From: Pseudomonadota bacterium
Lineage (GTDB): Bacteria > Pseudomonadota > Alphaproteobacteria > Rhizobiales > Xanthobacteraceae
Reading direction: 5' to 3'
Assembly: GCA_023433965.1 (NCBI GenBank)
Contig: JAEYTQ010000327.1
Span: 1 to 17,291, forward strand
DNA length: 17,291 nt
The notes under the pieces are model-generated. The model saw only the letters and a list, made by a program, of their open reading frames with translations. It made no database searches and had not been told where the DNA came from. Below, in pieces: positions 16,885-17,291 of the stretch (positions within the stretch are counted from its first letter, which is position 1; each line of letters starts with the position of its first letter). A program made the position numbers and the translations under genes.

Positions 16885-16902
16885 ATTGATCCCGGGATCA
16901 AT
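16885..16902. promoter_or_regulatory. Perfect 18-bp palindrome upstream of the PKS operon (candidate operator)
   Basis: ATTGATCCCGGGATCAAT is self-complementary over 18 bp and lies 51 bp upstream of the GTG start. Read toward the PKS it contains TTGATC, a 4/6 match to a -35 box, followed by an AT-rich stretch (16885-16860) holding imperfect -10-like hexamers (TAGTAT, TATTGC). The site is well placed to block or recruit polymerase. Its TTGA...TCAA ends match the palindrome at 465-478, but the centre is 8 bp rather than 6, so the same regulator is uncertain. Confidence 0.5.
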
Positions 16903-17150
16903 CGTCCAGCACGCCGGCTGCAAGAACACAGGAAGCTAGGAGATGGGCGCCGCAGACGGCGCAGTATCGGCTCTGCGAGTGCAGCAAGAAAAACACCGGG
17001 AAAACGAGGACGCCGCGGCTCCTCGACTAGCACTGCCGTTTCGGCGTACCGGATCGCCAGTCAAGGCCGGGCGATGTCAGCGAGTGTATGGCCGCAGACA
17101 TGCCGTCGCGGTCTCGCGGCGTATTTCACCCGAGCTTTGCTTCATCTCGC

Positions 17151-17172
17151 CGCCCTCTCGAGCAAGAGGGCG
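17151..17172. other. GC-rich hairpin, 8-bp stem and 6-nt loop
   Basis: CGCCCTCT (17151-17158) and AGAGGGCG (17165-17172) pair perfectly around CGAGCA. There is no T-tract on either side, so an intrinsic terminator is not supported. It overlaps the left arm of the larger inverted repeat by three bases, so the two structures compete. Confidence 0.45.
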
Positions 17173-17283
17173 CAGGGAAGGCCGGGTGCTGACAACGCAC
17201 CCGCGGTCTGCTGCGCAAAAGGTGCACGCAGAAAACCGCACAGCAGCATACAGGTGGTGCCGATCACTCGGCCTTCCCTGCGC
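17170..17283. repeat. 15-bp perfect inverted repeat enclosing 84 bp
   Basis: GCGCAGGGAAGGCCG (17170-17184) and CGGCCTTCCCTGCGC (17269-17283) are exact reverse complements. The enclosed 84 bp contain further complementary pieces (GCGGT/ACCGC, CTGCTG/CAGCAG), so a transcript from either strand could fold into a long, branched hairpin. It could be part of an interspersed repeat, a small non-autonomous element, or a structured RNA. No target-site duplication can be judged because the window ends just after it. Confidence 0.5.
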
Positions 17284-17291
17284 GATGGTCG

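Larger units (their letters stand above)
16930..17291. other. Non-coding right end; no convincing gene
   Basis: This 362-bp stretch upstream of the PKS leader has few stops in the plus frames, but only because of its base composition. One frame is open from ATG 16943 to the edge, yet its translation is Arg-rich, lacks any recognisable domain and has no ribosome site. The right part (from about 17074) is repeat-like and carries the hairpin and inverted repeat listed separately. The left part (16930-17070) shows nothing I can name, but would include any distal promoter or activator sites for the PKS operon. Confidence 0.5.
17074..17291. repeat. Putative dispersed intergenic repeat of Bradyrhizobium type (partial)
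   Basis: From memory, the stretch with TTTCACCCGAGCTTTGCTTC, the GAGGGCGCAGGGAAGGCCGG block and the closing CGGCCTTCCCTGCGC resembles a sequence found many times between genes in Bradyrhizobium, Rhodopseudomonas and relatives. It is often mis-annotated there as short Arg-rich hypothetical proteins. It runs off the window edge. Within this window there is only one copy, so repetition itself cannot be seen; the call rests on recollection. Confidence 0.4.

Noticed and set aside
16834..16929. Extending the PKS to GTG 16929
   Set aside because: The extra 32 residues lack PKS similarity, include the palindrome and AT-rich leader, and have no ribosome site.
16943..17291. Open plus-strand frame to the right edge
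   Set aside because: The translation is Arg-rich without any domain, there is no ribosome site, and two other plus frames are almost as open; better explained by a GC-rich structured repeat.
1..17291. tRNA, rRNA, CRISPR array, transposase or phage integrase
   Set aside because: I looked on both strands and saw no cloverleaf, regularly spaced repeats or transposase/integrase motifs.

Overview
The window is a high-GC piece of what looks like a Gram-negative chromosome. It carries most of a biosynthesis-and-export locus for an acylated, probably glycosylated, methyl-branched lipid. The export genes form a periplasm-spanning set (HlyD/AcrA-type adaptor, LolD/MacB-type ATPase, two FtsX/MacB-type permeases), which argues against an actinobacterium. 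The last ~220 bp resemble, from memory, a dispersed intergenic sequence of Bradyrhizobium and relatives. My best guess is therefore an alphaproteobacterium near Bradyrhizobium/Rhodopseudomonas; this rests on memory and is moderate at best.

Layout. Positions 1-331 (minus strand) hold the N-terminal part of a mycobacterial Gtf-like glycosyltransferase, cut by the window edge and apparently starting at an ATA codon. A ~224-bp divergent intergenic region follows, with a perfect 14-bp palindrome. Positions 556-4870 (plus) are a compact four-gene export operon. The other large unit runs on the minus strand from 16833 to 4913 and converges with the export operon. It begins with a 2086-aa iterative-type polyketide synthase (KS-AT-DH-ER-KR-ACP, mycocerosic acid synthase/Pks2 type). 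A PapA1/2/3-like acyltransferase follows, then three diverged paralogous condensation/WS-DGAT-like acyltransferases. The first four minus-strand genes overlap each other by 14, 4 and 8 nt. The last follows a 109-bp gap containing a hairpin. An 18-bp perfect palindrome lies in the PKS leader. Positions 16930-17291 contain no convincing gene, but hold a hairpin and a 15-bp inverted repeat.

How the genes may work together (inference). The PKS would extend a fatty acyl starter with methylmalonyl-CoA to give a multimethyl-branched, fully reduced chain. PapA and up to three more acyltransferases would place that chain and other acyl groups on hydroxyls of a sugar or glycosylated acceptor. The glycosyltransferase would build or decorate the sugar part, and the ABC/HlyD system would export the product. 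This parallels the mycobacterial sulfolipid-1 and di/poly-acyltrehalose loci (Pks2/PapA1/PapA2; Pks3-4/PapA3), with the MmpL exporter replaced by a Gram-negative ABC tripartite pump. No FadD-type fatty acyl-AMP ligase, thioesterase, sulfotransferase, TolC-type outer membrane protein or regulator is visible in the window.
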